A DNA stretch of 10,457 nucleotides from an uncultured Alphaproteobacteria bacterium (GCA_944391355.1 CALXTG010000212.1:1-10457), one strand, 5' to 3'; numbered from the stretch's first letter, positions 1 through 7,335 are shown. Numbers and translations are program-made. The notes: a model not told the origin generated them from the sequence alone.

Positions 1-798
1 CCCCTGCAAATCGGTTGCCGTCGCCGCCAGCGGCACGACAAAACCGACCGGTTCGCCTTTTTCATTAATGACGCGTCCGTCAGGCCGTTCGCGGCCGACA
101 ATTTTTTCCTGATTTAAAACCTCGCCGTTATAAGAAACATAACCCAAATAACGACCGAAATCGTCAAAGGCATAACCGGCGACCACAATTCGGCCGATAA
201 CCTGATTGCGTTCATTATAAACGAAACCGGAAGCCCTTATTTTGCCGATCAGCTGAGAATCGAAATCGGACACCGAACCGCCGGGAACAACGCTGCCGAT
301 AAAATCTCCGGCCGGCGAGACAACCATTTTGGAAGAGATTAGGCGGCCGTCGAGAACAAAATCATCGCGGACTTTACGGTAAGCATAGCCGTCCGGCGTC
401 ATAAACCCGATTTCCTGCCCCAGCAGATTGGTATATAAACCGTCACCGGTCAGACGGCCGACCGTCGCACCGTCATCAGAATAAACCAGACCGGGAAACA
501 GCACCGCACCGATGATTTCAAAATAATCATTAATAACCAGGCCGTTGGGCAATACCTTGCCGATAATTTTTCCCGAAGGGAGACGAACCGAACCGTCATT
601 GCCGACTTTACCGAGCATTTTTGTATCATTACCGACGGCAACCCCCTGAGGCACGACCCCGCCGATCAGGCGGCCGTCAAAATCTACAATCAGACTGTCG
701 GCAGTAACATTGCCGATCAGCTGATTGTCAAAGCTGACGACATTTCCGTCGGGAATAACCTTGCCGATTAAGTCTCCGTTAAAATCGACCGCGGTAAT
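1..798 (-). repeat. Degenerate 17-residue (51-bp) coding repeats, second tract
   Basis: This is a continuation, in a separate gene, of the unit seen in the dotG-like gene: hydrophobic pair, D, two variable residues, G or similar, x, hydrophobic-IG, then x-V-x-x-(D/N)-G. Examples are DFDGRLIGGVVPQG and SDFDSQLIGKIRASG. Unit lengths vary more here than in the upstream tract. The tract continues past the window edge. Confidence 0.8.
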
Positions 799-900
799 TT
801 CCTCCGCCGCTGCCGAGGCAACCGAAGCAAAAAGCATTAAAGCGGCCAAAGCGGTAAGCTTTAACCGTTTCCATCCTTTACAGCCGATTTCGTTATACAA
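1..900 (-). CDS. Secreted repeat protein, DotG-repeat paralogue (C-terminus cut by window edge)
   Basis: The frame stays open for 300 codons to the left window edge, so the C-terminus is missing. The start is TTG at 900-898. It is chosen because GGAGG lies 8 nt upstream, inside the end of the preceding gene, and because translation from it gives a standard signal peptide: a basic start (KGWKRLK), a hydrophobic core around residues 15-28, and a likely cleavage site at VASA|AAEE near residue 30. No upstream ATG is available; the first in-frame ATG (codon 22) is inside the hydrophobic core. From about residue 35 the protein consists of units like those of the upstream gene (DFNGDLIGKVIPDG, DFDGRLIGGVVPQG), here more degenerate. 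It starts 2 nt after the dotG-like stop, so it is probably translationally coupled. I infer a periplasmic protein that works with, or completes, the DotG-like protein. A VirB10/TrbI domain beyond the edge is possible but not visible. Confidence 0.85.
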   Translation of the reverse strand, partial: MYNEIGCKGWKRLKLTALAALMLFASVASAAAEEITAVDFNGDLIGKVIPDGNVVSFDNQLIGNVTADSLIVDFDGRLIGGVVPQGVAVGNDTKMLGKVGNDGSVRLPSGKIIGKVLPNGLVINDYFEIIGAVLFPGLVYSDDGATVGRLTGDGLYTNLLGQEIGFMTPDGYAYRKVRDDFVLDGRLISSKMVVSPAGDFIGSVVPGGSVSDFDSQLIGKIRASGFVYNERNQVIGRIVVAGYAFDDFGRYLGYVSYNGEVLNQEKIVGRERPDGRVINEKGEPVGFVVPLAATATDLQG

Positions 901-902
901 TC

Positions 903-3900
903 TCAGTTCCTCCGGTTCTTCGCGACTTCCTGCAGAGCATAGCCCGCAACTTTTTTATCGAGGTTGATAAAGGCACCGTTGTTTTTGATATAACCGATAT
1001 CCTGTCCCGACTTATCAATCACCCGCCCTTCAGGGGACAGACGTCCGACATATTTGCCGTCGTTACCCAGAATTGTCGCCCCGATCTGGTAAGTTTTCCC
1101 CAGAATAGTATCTTTGCTGTCAATTGCCAAGCCGCTTGACAGAGTTTTACCGATAATTTTGCCGTCTTTGCTGAAAATTCTGCCGTCAAAATTGACATAG
1201 CCGGCCACCTTGTCGGTATTGTCAATCACGATATCGCCGGCAACAATCTCGCCGACCAGTTTTCCGGCCAGGCTGATAACGCTGCCGTCGGAAAGCACTC
1301 GGCCGATAACGACATTGGCGGTATCAATCACTTTTCCGTCGGGACGCACCGCTCCGATAACATTGCCGCCGAAATCTATCACCGCCCCGCGCCGCAGCAG
1401 GCTGAGGTTTTTATCGGTGGAGCCGCCGGGCAGAACGGCAGTGATATTTTTACCGTTCAAATCAATGACATCACCGAGCGAATTAACACGGCCGGCATAA
1501 TTGCCCCAGATATCAATGACAACGCCTTCCGGAATAATTTCGCCGACGACTTCGCCTTTGGCATTGATAATTTTGGCATCGGCGCTGATCCGCCCTTCAT
1601 TATTGCCGTCAAGATTCACAACCCGGCCGTCGGAAACCCCGTAGCCGAGGTAAGAGCCGTCATAGCCGATCGCAACGCCGCGGGGCATAACCCGGCCGCG
1701 GTATTCGCCTTTGCCGTCAATAAAATTGCCGTTGCCGTCAACGCTGCCCAAAACATCGCCGAAACGGTTGATAACCTGACCGTTATACAAAGCTTTGCCC
1801 AAAACTTTGCCGTAGAAATCAGCAACCTCGCCCTGCGGCACAGCTTTGCCGAGAATTTTTCCGTAAAAATTTAAGGCATCGCCTTTAATTCCGCCGAGCG
1901 GCGTTCCCTGAAGATTATAAATGCTGCCGTCGGGGAACAGGCGGCCGAGCGGTTTGTTTTCGCCGTCTTTTACCAGCAATTTTTCATCTAAAGCAACGCC
2001 GACAATCTGATTATCGCCGTTCAGCAGCAAATTATCCGATGTCAGCCGGGCATTTCCCTCGCCTGGAACCGGCACGGTTACGGAACTGTCCAGCACGTTT
2101 AAGAAATTTCCGTCAAGGTCAAAGGCATATTTTCGTCCCATAACCCGGCCGATATAGCCGCCTTTGTTATTGTAAACATCGCCGTAAGTTCCGACGCAGC
2201 CGACCGGCAGTTTGGCATCATTAATCACCAGGCCGTTTTCGGAAACCTGACCGAGATAATTGCCGTCGTAGCCGACCGCCGCGCCGGTGCGCAAAACACC
2301 GCCGACAACATTGCCTTTTTCATCAAGCACCGAACCGTCGGGATTAACACAGCCCACATAGCTGCCGTTTTTGCCGCGGACAATCCCGTCGGTCCCGACC
2401 TCGCCGACCAGCATACAGTTATTGTCATAAACATTTCCCGGCGTTACGACTTCGCCGATATATTCTCCGGAAGCGTCAACCGCCGAACCGTCGAACATAA
2501 TTCGGTAATCGGTTTCCTTGCCGTTATTTTTTATTTTGCCGTCAACATCCAGATAACCGAGATGTTTGCAGCCGTAACCGACAACCAGACCGCCGCGCAC
2601 CATGCGGGCAACAACTTTTCCGCCGGCCGCGTCTTTGACCAGGCCGTTGGCCAGAACCCGGCCGATAACCTGATTACCGGCTTCGACCGTTCCGTTATTG
2701 GTTACTTTGCCCAAAACCTGTCCGCGCGGCGTAATCGGGATTAGCTGCGTCTGCACCAAAGAACCGATTATGCGCCCCTTGGGGCTGATAACCTCACCGG
2801 CATCATTCAGTTTTCCGACCACTTCGCCCTGCATATTAACGACATTGCCGTCTTTGTCGACATATCCCAGCAGACGCCCGGCCGCATCGGTCGCCATTTG
2901 CATGTTCTCTCCGGCTTTACCGATGACGTTGCCGCTTTCGTCAACCAGCGTTCCGTCGGCAAGCATCCGGCCTTTTTTCTGTCCGTCAAAACCGACGACG
3001 TTTCCGCCGGCATCAACATAACCGATTGCTTTTCCGTCGGCACCATAGGCCATTTTCGGGGCGGCATCGGCAGCGTCGGCCTGCCCGATGACGTTGCCGG
3101 CGGCATCGATAATTGAACCGTCGGGCTGCATTTTTCCGATTATTTTGCCGTCGAAATCCACAACATTACCGTCTTTATCAATTATACCTATTACTTTACC
3201 ATTTTTATCGCGGGCAAAGCGAACTTTCTGGCCAGGCATATCAGCTTTGCCGATAACATTGCCGGCCGCATCAACCACGGTGCCGTCGGGCAGAACTTTG
3301 CCGATTATATTGCCGTTAAAATCTACGACATTTCCGTCTTTATCAACAATTCCGATAATATTGCCGTCTTTGTCATAGGCATAACGCGGCGTCGAGACCT
3401 GACCGATAACCTCATCGACGACCACATTGCCGTTTTCATCAACACGACCGACGACTTTTCCCTGAGAATCGACCACAGTCCCGTTGGGCATAACTACCCC
3501 GAGAACATTGCCGTTTTCATCGACGGCAACCCTTCCCTGCTGGGCAACCCGGCCGATAACATTGCCGTTTTCGTCAACAACTTCGCCTTTTTCGTTTACC
3601 CGTCCGATAATATTACCGTTCATGTCAACCACGGTGCCGTCGGGCATGGCGCGGCCGATGATATTGCCGTTTTCATCATAAACAAACCCGCTGTCTACGG
3701 CTTTGCCGATGACATTGCCGTCATTGTCGACAACCGTGCCGTCAGGCAGCACCCGGCCGATAACATTGCCGTCTTTATCAACAACCGTGCCGTCGGCATT
3801 GACATAGCCGATAACATTGCCGTTGGCGTCATAAACCAGCCGTCTGGCCTCGGCGACGCCGATGACATTGCCGTTCTCGTCAACAATCAGGCCGTTGGCA

Positions 3901-4646
3901 TTGACGCGGCCGATGATATTGCCGTTTTCATCCCGCACATAGCCGTCCTCATCAATAATACCAATGACTTTGCCGTCCGGACCGATCGCATAGCGGGTTC
4001 CGGCCGATTTGGTTTCGGATTTGCCGACTTCTCCGGGAGCCGTTTCGCAAAAATTACAATCTTCTTTGCTGATCGCATTACCGATGACGGGGATTTTTTC
4101 GGCTTTGGCATTTTGCTGGCTGAGGTTCAGCTCATGCCAGGTGACAATAAAATTATTCTGCACATTGCCGGCGACAACAGGTTCCCAATTCATGGTCACA
4201 TGGCAGGTTTCATCGCCGGTCAAAGACTTTCCCGAGCATTTGTCGCTGAAAGTAAAACCGTCAGCCGGCGGTTCGGCCAGCGTTACGGAAACAATTTTGA
4301 CCGAAGCTTTGCCGTTGGTTCCCAAGGTTAAAACATTTTTGGCATCGGTTCCCAAAACCACCTGTCCGAGCGGCACCGGGTTCGGGGTCGCGGTCAGAGG
4401 AATTTCTCCTTCGACGACATCGCCGAATTCAAGATTATCCAGCAACGGGCCGCGCTCGCCGATATTAATCGCGTCGGCGCTGTCGGTAAAGACCGGCTCC
4501 TCATATTCCTGCTCAAGATTATTGCTCTGCATCAGCAGAAAAACGCCGATCAAAAAGATGACCAAAGAGGTTATGCCGATCGTTAAGATTACACGATTGG
4601 TTTTTTTTACATAAGCCTCGGAATGCGTTAATACTTCTTTGCTCAT
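903..4646 (-). CDS. dotG: DotG/IcmE-like inner-membrane protein with long repeat tract and no visible VirB10 domain
   Basis: This is probably the inner-membrane-anchored, periplasm-spanning part of the T4BSS core (DotG/IcmE/TraO position). Residues 1-18 are cytoplasmic, 19-39 form one membrane segment, and 83-192 form an Ig-like domain of the choice-of-anchor-D/ASPM-SPD2-Hydin pattern. In that domain PNPVPLGQVVLGT opens the fold, C137 and C148 flank a short loop, and a WEPVVAGN strand follows. A CNFC pair is at 197-200. Residues ~217-1240 are about 60 units of a 17-residue repeat (e.g. TVVDKDGNVIGRVLPDG). The protein ends in repeats; I see no C-terminal TrbI/VirB10 domain, which Legionella DotG (about 1050 aa) has. 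Its ATG overlaps the dotH stop by 4 nt (ATGA), with AAGGA 4 nt upstream, so translation is coupled. The name rests on gene order, topology and repeat architecture; the repeats themselves do not resemble the helical pseudo-repeats of Legionella DotG. It could instead be a lineage-specific scaffold standing in the dotG slot. Confidence 0.7.
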   Translation of the reverse strand: MSKEVLTHSEAYVKKTNRVILTIGITSLVIFLIGVFLLMQSNNLEQEYEEPVFTDSADAINIGERGPLLDNLEFGDVVEGEIPLTATPNPVPLGQVVLGTDAKNVLTLGTNGKASVKIVSVTLAEPPADGFTFSDKCSGKSLTGDETCHVTMNWEPVVAGNVQNNFIVTWHELNLSQQNAKAEKIPVIGNAISKEDCNFCETAPGEVGKSETKSAGTRYAIGPDGKVIGIIDEDGYVRDENGNIIGRVNANGLIVDENGNVIGVAEARRLVYDANGNVIGYVNADGTVVDKDGNVIGRVLPDGTVVDNDGNVIGKAVDSGFVYDENGNIIGRAMPDGTVVDMNGNIIGRVNEKGEVVDENGNVIGRVAQQGRVAVDENGNVLGVVMPNGTVVDSQGKVVGRVDENGNVVVDEVIGQVSTPRYAYDKDGNIIGIVDKDGNVVDFNGNIIGKVLPDGTVVDAAGNVIGKADMPGQKVRFARDKNGKVIGIIDKDGNVVDFDGKIIGKMQPDGSIIDAAGNVIGQADAADAAPKMAYGADGKAIGYVDAGGNVVGFDGQKKGRMLADGTLVDESGNVIGKAGENMQMATDAAGRLLGYVDKDGNVVNMQGEVVGKLNDAGEVISPKGRIIGSLVQTQLIPITPRGQVLGKVTNNGTVEAGNQVIGRVLANGLVKDAAGGKVVARMVRGGLVVGYGCKHLGYLDVDGKIKNNGKETDYRIMFDGSAVDASGEYIGEVVTPGNVYDNNCMLVGEVGTDGIVRGKNGSYVGCVNPDGSVLDEKGNVVGGVLRTGAAVGYDGNYLGQVSENGLVINDAKLPVGCVGTYGDVYNNKGGYIGRVMGRKYAFDLDGNFLNVLDSSVTVPVPGEGNARLTSDNLLLNGDNQIVGVALDEKLLVKDGENKPLGRLFPDGSIYNLQGTPLGGIKGDALNFYGKILGKAVPQGEVADFYGKVLGKALYNGQVINRFGDVLGSVDGNGNFIDGKGEYRGRVMPRGVAIGYDGSYLGYGVSDGRVVNLDGNNEGRISADAKIINAKGEVVGEIIPEGVVIDIWGNYAGRVNSLGDVIDLNGKNITAVLPGGSTDKNLSLLRRGAVIDFGGNVIGAVRPDGKVIDTANVVIGRVLSDGSVISLAGKLVGEIVAGDIVIDNTDKVAGYVNFDGRIFSKDGKIIGKTLSSGLAIDSKDTILGKTYQIGATILGNDGKYVGRLSPEGRVIDKSGQDIGYIKNNGAFINLDKKVAGYALQEVAKNRRN
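909..913 (-). promoter_or_regulatory. Ribosome binding site for the TTG-started repeat gene
   Basis: GGAGG on the minus strand, 8 nt before TTG at 900. It lies within the last codons of the upstream dotG-like gene. It is what fixes the non-ATG start of the downstream gene and suggests coupling of the two. Confidence 0.75.
927..3998 (-). repeat. Tandem 51-bp coding repeat array, about 60 units
   Basis: In protein the consensus is roughly [TFY]-V-V/Y-D-x-[DN]-G-N-[VI]-I-G-[RK]-V-x-x-[DNE]-G, 17 residues. On the plus strand this reads as recurring GCCGATAACATTGCCGT-type blocks. Copies between about 3250 and 3990 are close to identical to one another. Copies toward 930-2100 are diverged, with irregular lengths. 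The alternating hydrophobic and G/D/N-turn pattern predicts short beta-hairpins. By pattern it recalls beta-flower or DUF3659-like GNxIG repeats; that likeness is from memory and unverified. Confidence 0.9.
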
Positions 4647-6277
4647 TGGGTCCTTACCACACTGCAGAAGACACCGTTACGCCCCAGAGAGCTGCAGATG
4701 CCGTCGCCTTCGTCAAGCGTTTTAATCGGCCCGATACGCAGATGGAAAAGTTCTTTCCCCTGACCGTCGGCCGGCGCATCAACCGAAAAGAACGGTTCGT
4801 AGCGTTTCAACAGCTTCGGATATTTAGCCGAAAGATTGTCCCAGAGTTTTTCCAGATTATCGACTTTGGCATCGGTTCCCAGCTCGACCGAAATATTGGA
4901 ATTGGCATCGGCAAAACCGGTTCCGTATCCGTATTGTTTGGCATATTTGCTGCCGGCTCCGGAATTATTGCTGAGACGCTGCATTTTTGAATAATCTACG
5001 GCGCCGGGCGTTCCGGAAGAATAGTCAATGTTCACGCCGTTCATGCCATTCATGCCGCCTTGGTTATATTGCGGGACAATTATCTGGCTGCCGTCGACGT
5101 TAATATCATATTGGCCGGGATAACCGGTTTTATAACCGCTGCCGGAACCTAAGACTCCGCCGTTCTGCGCGCCGCCGCCGAACAAGCCGCCGCCAGAGTT
5201 GCCCATTGCTCCTCCGGCAGCGGGATTGCTTTCGGGAATCGGCGCGGGAACATCCCAACGCGGCGGCAGATTATCGGCATAGTCCGCATATTGCAGTCCT
5301 TCGGCATCATCGCGGCGCAATTTAAGGCAAACCAGACGTTTGCCGTTTCTGAGCACCATATCGCCGATGCCCTCGACCACAATCAGACGATTATCCGGGC
5401 CTTTGGCGCGAAAACCGACCGGAACTTCAATACGTTCGACAATCATTGTCACGATCGGGCGCTGATTCATATTCAAAGCCTTCTTGCCCAAATCGATATA
5501 AGTGAAAATATCATCGCGCCAGACGCGTTCGGGCGCTATCACGACATCATCGGGATTGGGGACGTAAACTTCTATGTCAAAGCGGAATTTTTCAGGGTCG
5601 ACCGGAATCTCTTTCAGCCAGTCTTCGGTCTGAAAACGGCGCATGCTTGACGAAGCGACCGAATTGGAATTGCCGCTGCCGAGATTTCCTTTGCTTCCGC
5701 CGCCGGCATAAGCGTTTTTGCCGCCGCCTTTTCCGCCGATGACATCAATATCAATAATTGAGTTGGTCAGACGCTCGGTATTGACGCCTTCGCTTTTCAC
5801 ATAAAAGACATAGCGGTTGCCGGAGCGGCCGAAAATAATGATGTTGGTATCAACACCGACATTGGCGCCTTTGCGGGGATAAAGCAGCAAAGCGTTGGGC
5901 GCGGTAATTTGTCCGTCAAAAGTGGCATTATCGCCGATAAAGACATCTTCGACCATTTCCCATTCGGGGAAGTTTATCAGAGTCATCATACCTTCGCGAA
6001 GGCGGATCGGCAGAACCAAATCCGGAGACCAGTAATACTTGGAATAAGCCGGCTTGGTCTGACCCTCGCCGAGGTTTTGCAACGGATCCAGCCAGGCGGC
6101 CTGGGTCATTCCCAGAGAGTTAAAACCGGCATACCCCATATTCATCGGCTGGTATTGCCCCTGCCCCTGATCAGCGCTCTGGTCGAGATTTCCGGTCGTG
6201 ACCTGCGCATAGCCCTGTGAAGCGCCGCAAATTACGGCGGCGGTTAAGGATATTATACTGATAATTTTTTTAACCAT
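4643..6277 (-). CDS. dotH: DotH/IcmK-family outer-membrane complex protein with C-terminal SPOR domain
   Basis: This is the VirB9-like component of the T4BSS outer-membrane ring. A signal peptide covers residues 1-24 (core IISIISLTAAVI, cleavage GYA|QVTT). Residues ~90-180 match a VirB9/TrbG N-terminal domain (LREGMMTLINFPEWE, a D-T-N-I-I-I strand, R-Y-V-F-Y-V). Residues ~220-325 match the VirB9 C-terminal beta-sandwich (RVWRDDIFTYIDLG, then P-I-V-T-M-I, then GDMVLRNGKRLVCLKLR). A Gly/Asn/Tyr-rich linker spans ~345-460. Residues 461-544 look like a SPOR domain: ISVELGT opening strand, LEKLWDNLSAKYPKLL helix, LFHLRIGPIKTLDEG, and a closing FCSVVRTQ strand. At 544 aa it is much longer than Legionella DotH (about 360 aa), mostly because of the linker and SPOR. 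GGGAG lies 5 nt before the ATG. It begins 16 nt after the second dotI-like gene and overlaps dotG by 4 nt. The dotH call is strong; SPOR is a by-eye assignment. Confidence 0.88.
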   Translation of the reverse strand: MVKKIISIISLTAAVICGASQGYAQVTTGNLDQSADQGQGQYQPMNMGYAGFNSLGMTQAAWLDPLQNLGEGQTKPAYSKYYWSPDLVLPIRLREGMMTLINFPEWEMVEDVFIGDNATFDGQITAPNALLLYPRKGANVGVDTNIIIFGRSGNRYVFYVKSEGVNTERLTNSIIDIDVIGGKGGGKNAYAGGGSKGNLGSGNSNSVASSSMRRFQTEDWLKEIPVDPEKFRFDIEVYVPNPDDVVIAPERVWRDDIFTYIDLGKKALNMNQRPIVTMIVERIEVPVGFRAKGPDNRLIVVEGIGDMVLRNGKRLVCLKLRRDDAEGLQYADYADNLPPRWDVPAPIPESNPAAGGAMGNSGGGLFGGGAQNGGVLGSGSGYKTGYPGQYDINVDGSQIIVPQYNQGGMNGMNGVNIDYSSGTPGAVDYSKMQRLSNNSGAGSKYAKQYGYGTGFADANSNISVELGTDAKVDNLEKLWDNLSAKYPKLLKRYEPFFSVDAPADGQGKELFHLRIGPIKTLDEGDGICSSLGRNGVFCSVVRTQ

Positions 6278-6293
6278 GGTTACTCCCTTAAGG

Positions 6294-7028
6294 CTACTCC
6301 ACTTTATTATAGGTCAAAGAATAACGGGTGACGGTAAACCCGACCGGATTTTTCAGCCGTTCACCGTATTTGACATTTTTCTGGCGATAGGCAATACGCA
6401 TTGACGCCGTCCAGAAGTTTACTTCGGGACGGGCGGAATCGGGATACATATCGCGGGTTTCATATTCAACCTGCCAAAGCCCGCGGCTCAGTTCGTTAAC
6501 GGAAAGAATTTTGACATCGCGCATCAGATTACGCTGGCGGATTATCTGCAAAGCCCGTTTGGCGGTTTTTTCAAGGAATTCGGAATAAACCGCCGAAGAA
6601 GACATTTCCTGCAGAGCGCCGCCGGGCAGCCAGCGCGCTTCCATTTCGGGAATATCACGGCTGAAAGAACTGCGCAGCAAGACATACTGGCGGACAAAGA
6701 CTTCGGTAATGGCTTTCTGGTCTTCCATATTCCCCTGAATGGGCTGGATTTTATAAACCTGCTCCTGCTTATTCTGGAAAGTCAGCAGAAACGGCTCGAC
6801 GCGATACAGGGGCATAACCTGCATGATAGCCAGAATCAGAACAATATTGCAGCAAACGCTGATTGCCATGATAATGGCAAAAGCGCGGGCGGTCCAGAGA
6901 TAGCGCTTTTCGCCGACATTTGCGACAAAAACATCTTCGCTGCGGCGCGGCGCCTGACGGGGCGCAGCCTGCGGACGACCGCCGAGCAGGCGCTGTTTGG
7001 TATTGTTTGAGTTCAGCTGTTCAGCCAT
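6294..7028 (-). CDS. dotI: DotI/IcmL-like VirB8-fold inner-membrane protein (copy adjacent to dotH)
   Basis: Inner-membrane T4BSS core subunit of 244 aa (Legionella DotI is about 212 aa). Residues 1-47 are a basic, Pro/Gln/Arg-rich cytoplasmic tail. One membrane segment spans ~48-71, followed by a periplasmic VirB8/NTF2-like domain. Landmarks shared with the other copy in this window are VEPFL, FVRQYVLLRS, EMEARWLPGG, SSSAVYSEF, FWTASM and NPVGFTVTRYS. The last resembles the NPxGFxVxxY motif of VirB8-type proteins. The start is ATG, with AAGG 8 nt upstream. It is 18 nt after the lipoprotein gene and 16 nt before dotH, the same position as icmL before icmK in Legionella and traM before traN in I-type plasmids. 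For that reason I give the dotI symbol to this copy and not to the upstream one; the assignment between the two is tentative. Confidence 0.82.
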   Translation of the reverse strand: MAEQLNSNNTKQRLLGGRPQAAPRQAPRRSEDVFVANVGEKRYLWTARAFAIIMAISVCCNIVLILAIMQVMPLYRVEPFLLTFQNKQEQVYKIQPIQGNMEDQKAITEVFVRQYVLLRSSFSRDIPEMEARWLPGGALQEMSSSAVYSEFLEKTAKRALQIIRQRNLMRDVKILSVNELSRGLWQVEYETRDMYPDSARPEVNFWTASMRIAYRQKNVKYGERLKNPVGFTVTRYSLTYNKVE

Positions 7029-7046
7029 TTACCTTACCTTCAAAAA

Positions 7047-7235
7047 CTAAATTGTTTCGACAAACCAGTCGGGCAGAGTTTTCGGAAGTTCAAGCTGCAG
7101 GCAGGCGCAGGGGGACAGTTTCAGTTCATCGCCGCCTTTACCGACACCGACCGGCTCGGGTTCATAATAAGAACCAAAGCAGCCAGATAACAGCAAAATA
7201 ACGAGAAGAAGCAATAATTTACTAGAGCTTTTCAT
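7047..7235 (-). CDS. Very small outer-membrane lipoprotein, possible VirB7/DotD-like subunit
   Basis: 62 residues with an intact lipoprotein signal: KSSSK basic start, a run of Leu/Val/Ile at 7-16, and lipobox LSGC with Cys19 as the lipidated residue. The +2 residue is Phe, not Asp, so outer-membrane sorting is expected. The mature part is only 44 residues. It contains a Tyr/Glu/Pro stretch, a Gly-rich spot, a CAC pair at about residues 43-45, and a PDWFVETI tail. GAAAGG sits about 10 nt before the ATG. It begins the compact dotI-dotH-dotG block, as lipoprotein gene icmN (dotK) precedes icmM-L-K-E in Legionella, but it lacks the OmpA-type domain of DotK. By size and context it resembles VirB7, which supports VirB9. 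I recognise no family from the sequence, so the role is inferred. Confidence 0.72.
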   Translation of the reverse strand: MKSSSKLLLLLVILLLSGCFGSYYEPEPVGVGKGGDELKLSPCACLQLELPKTLPDWFVETI

Positions 7236-7253
7236 ACCCGGTTAACCTTTCAC

Positions 7254-7267
7254 ATATATGCATATAT
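7254..7267. repeat. 14-bp perfect palindrome ATATATGCATATAT
   Basis: A perfect inverted repeat centred between 7260 and 7261, 18 nt before the lipoprotein start codon and just after the hairpin. It could be a regulator binding site, but low sequence complexity makes chance a fair alternative. Confidence 0.4.
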
Positions 7268-7272
7268 TCAAA

Positions 7273-7295
7273 AGACAAGCCTCGTCAGGCTGTCT
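7273..7295 (-). terminator. Bulged hairpin with short T tract (terminator or leader attenuator)
   Basis: On the minus strand AGAC-AGCCT, loop GACG, AGGCT-T-GTCT forms 9 pairs with one bulged T. TTT then G follow. The T tract is short. It lies about 110 nt past the stop of the upstream dotI-like gene and about 40 nt before the lipoprotein start. It could end the upstream transcript or, if the candidate promoter is real, sit in the leader of the downstream one. Confidence 0.45.
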
Positions 7296-7307
7296 CGTTA
7301 GGGTTAA

Positions 7308-7335
7308 AATATACTCTTTTGTTTAAAAAGTAAAA
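7308..7335 (-). promoter_or_regulatory. Candidate promoter for the lipoprotein-dotI-dotH-dotG operon
   Basis: Minus-strand TATATT (7313-7308) as a -10 element, with TTTTAC (7335-7330) as a weak -35 and 16 nt between. The start of transcription would fall near 7300, so the hairpin and palindrome would be in the 5' leader. The -35 match is poor and the region is AT-rich, so a chance match is possible. Confidence 0.35.

Noticed and set aside
2698..3681. Several plus-strand frames encoding Ser/Thr/Pro/Leu repeats
   Set aside because: They are the complement of the 51-bp repeat array of the dotG-like gene; the repeated look is inherited from the real gene.
3250..3998. Regularly spaced similar DNA blocks that might suggest a CRISPR array
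   Set aside because: The period is 51 bp with the blocks contiguous and in frame, the variation follows codons, and no unique spacers exist. It is a protein-coding tandem repeat.
4009..4614. A 201-codon plus-strand frame
   Set aside because: It is antisense to the N-terminal part of the dotG-like gene, whose membrane segment and Ig-like domain are clear; the plus frame shows no domain.
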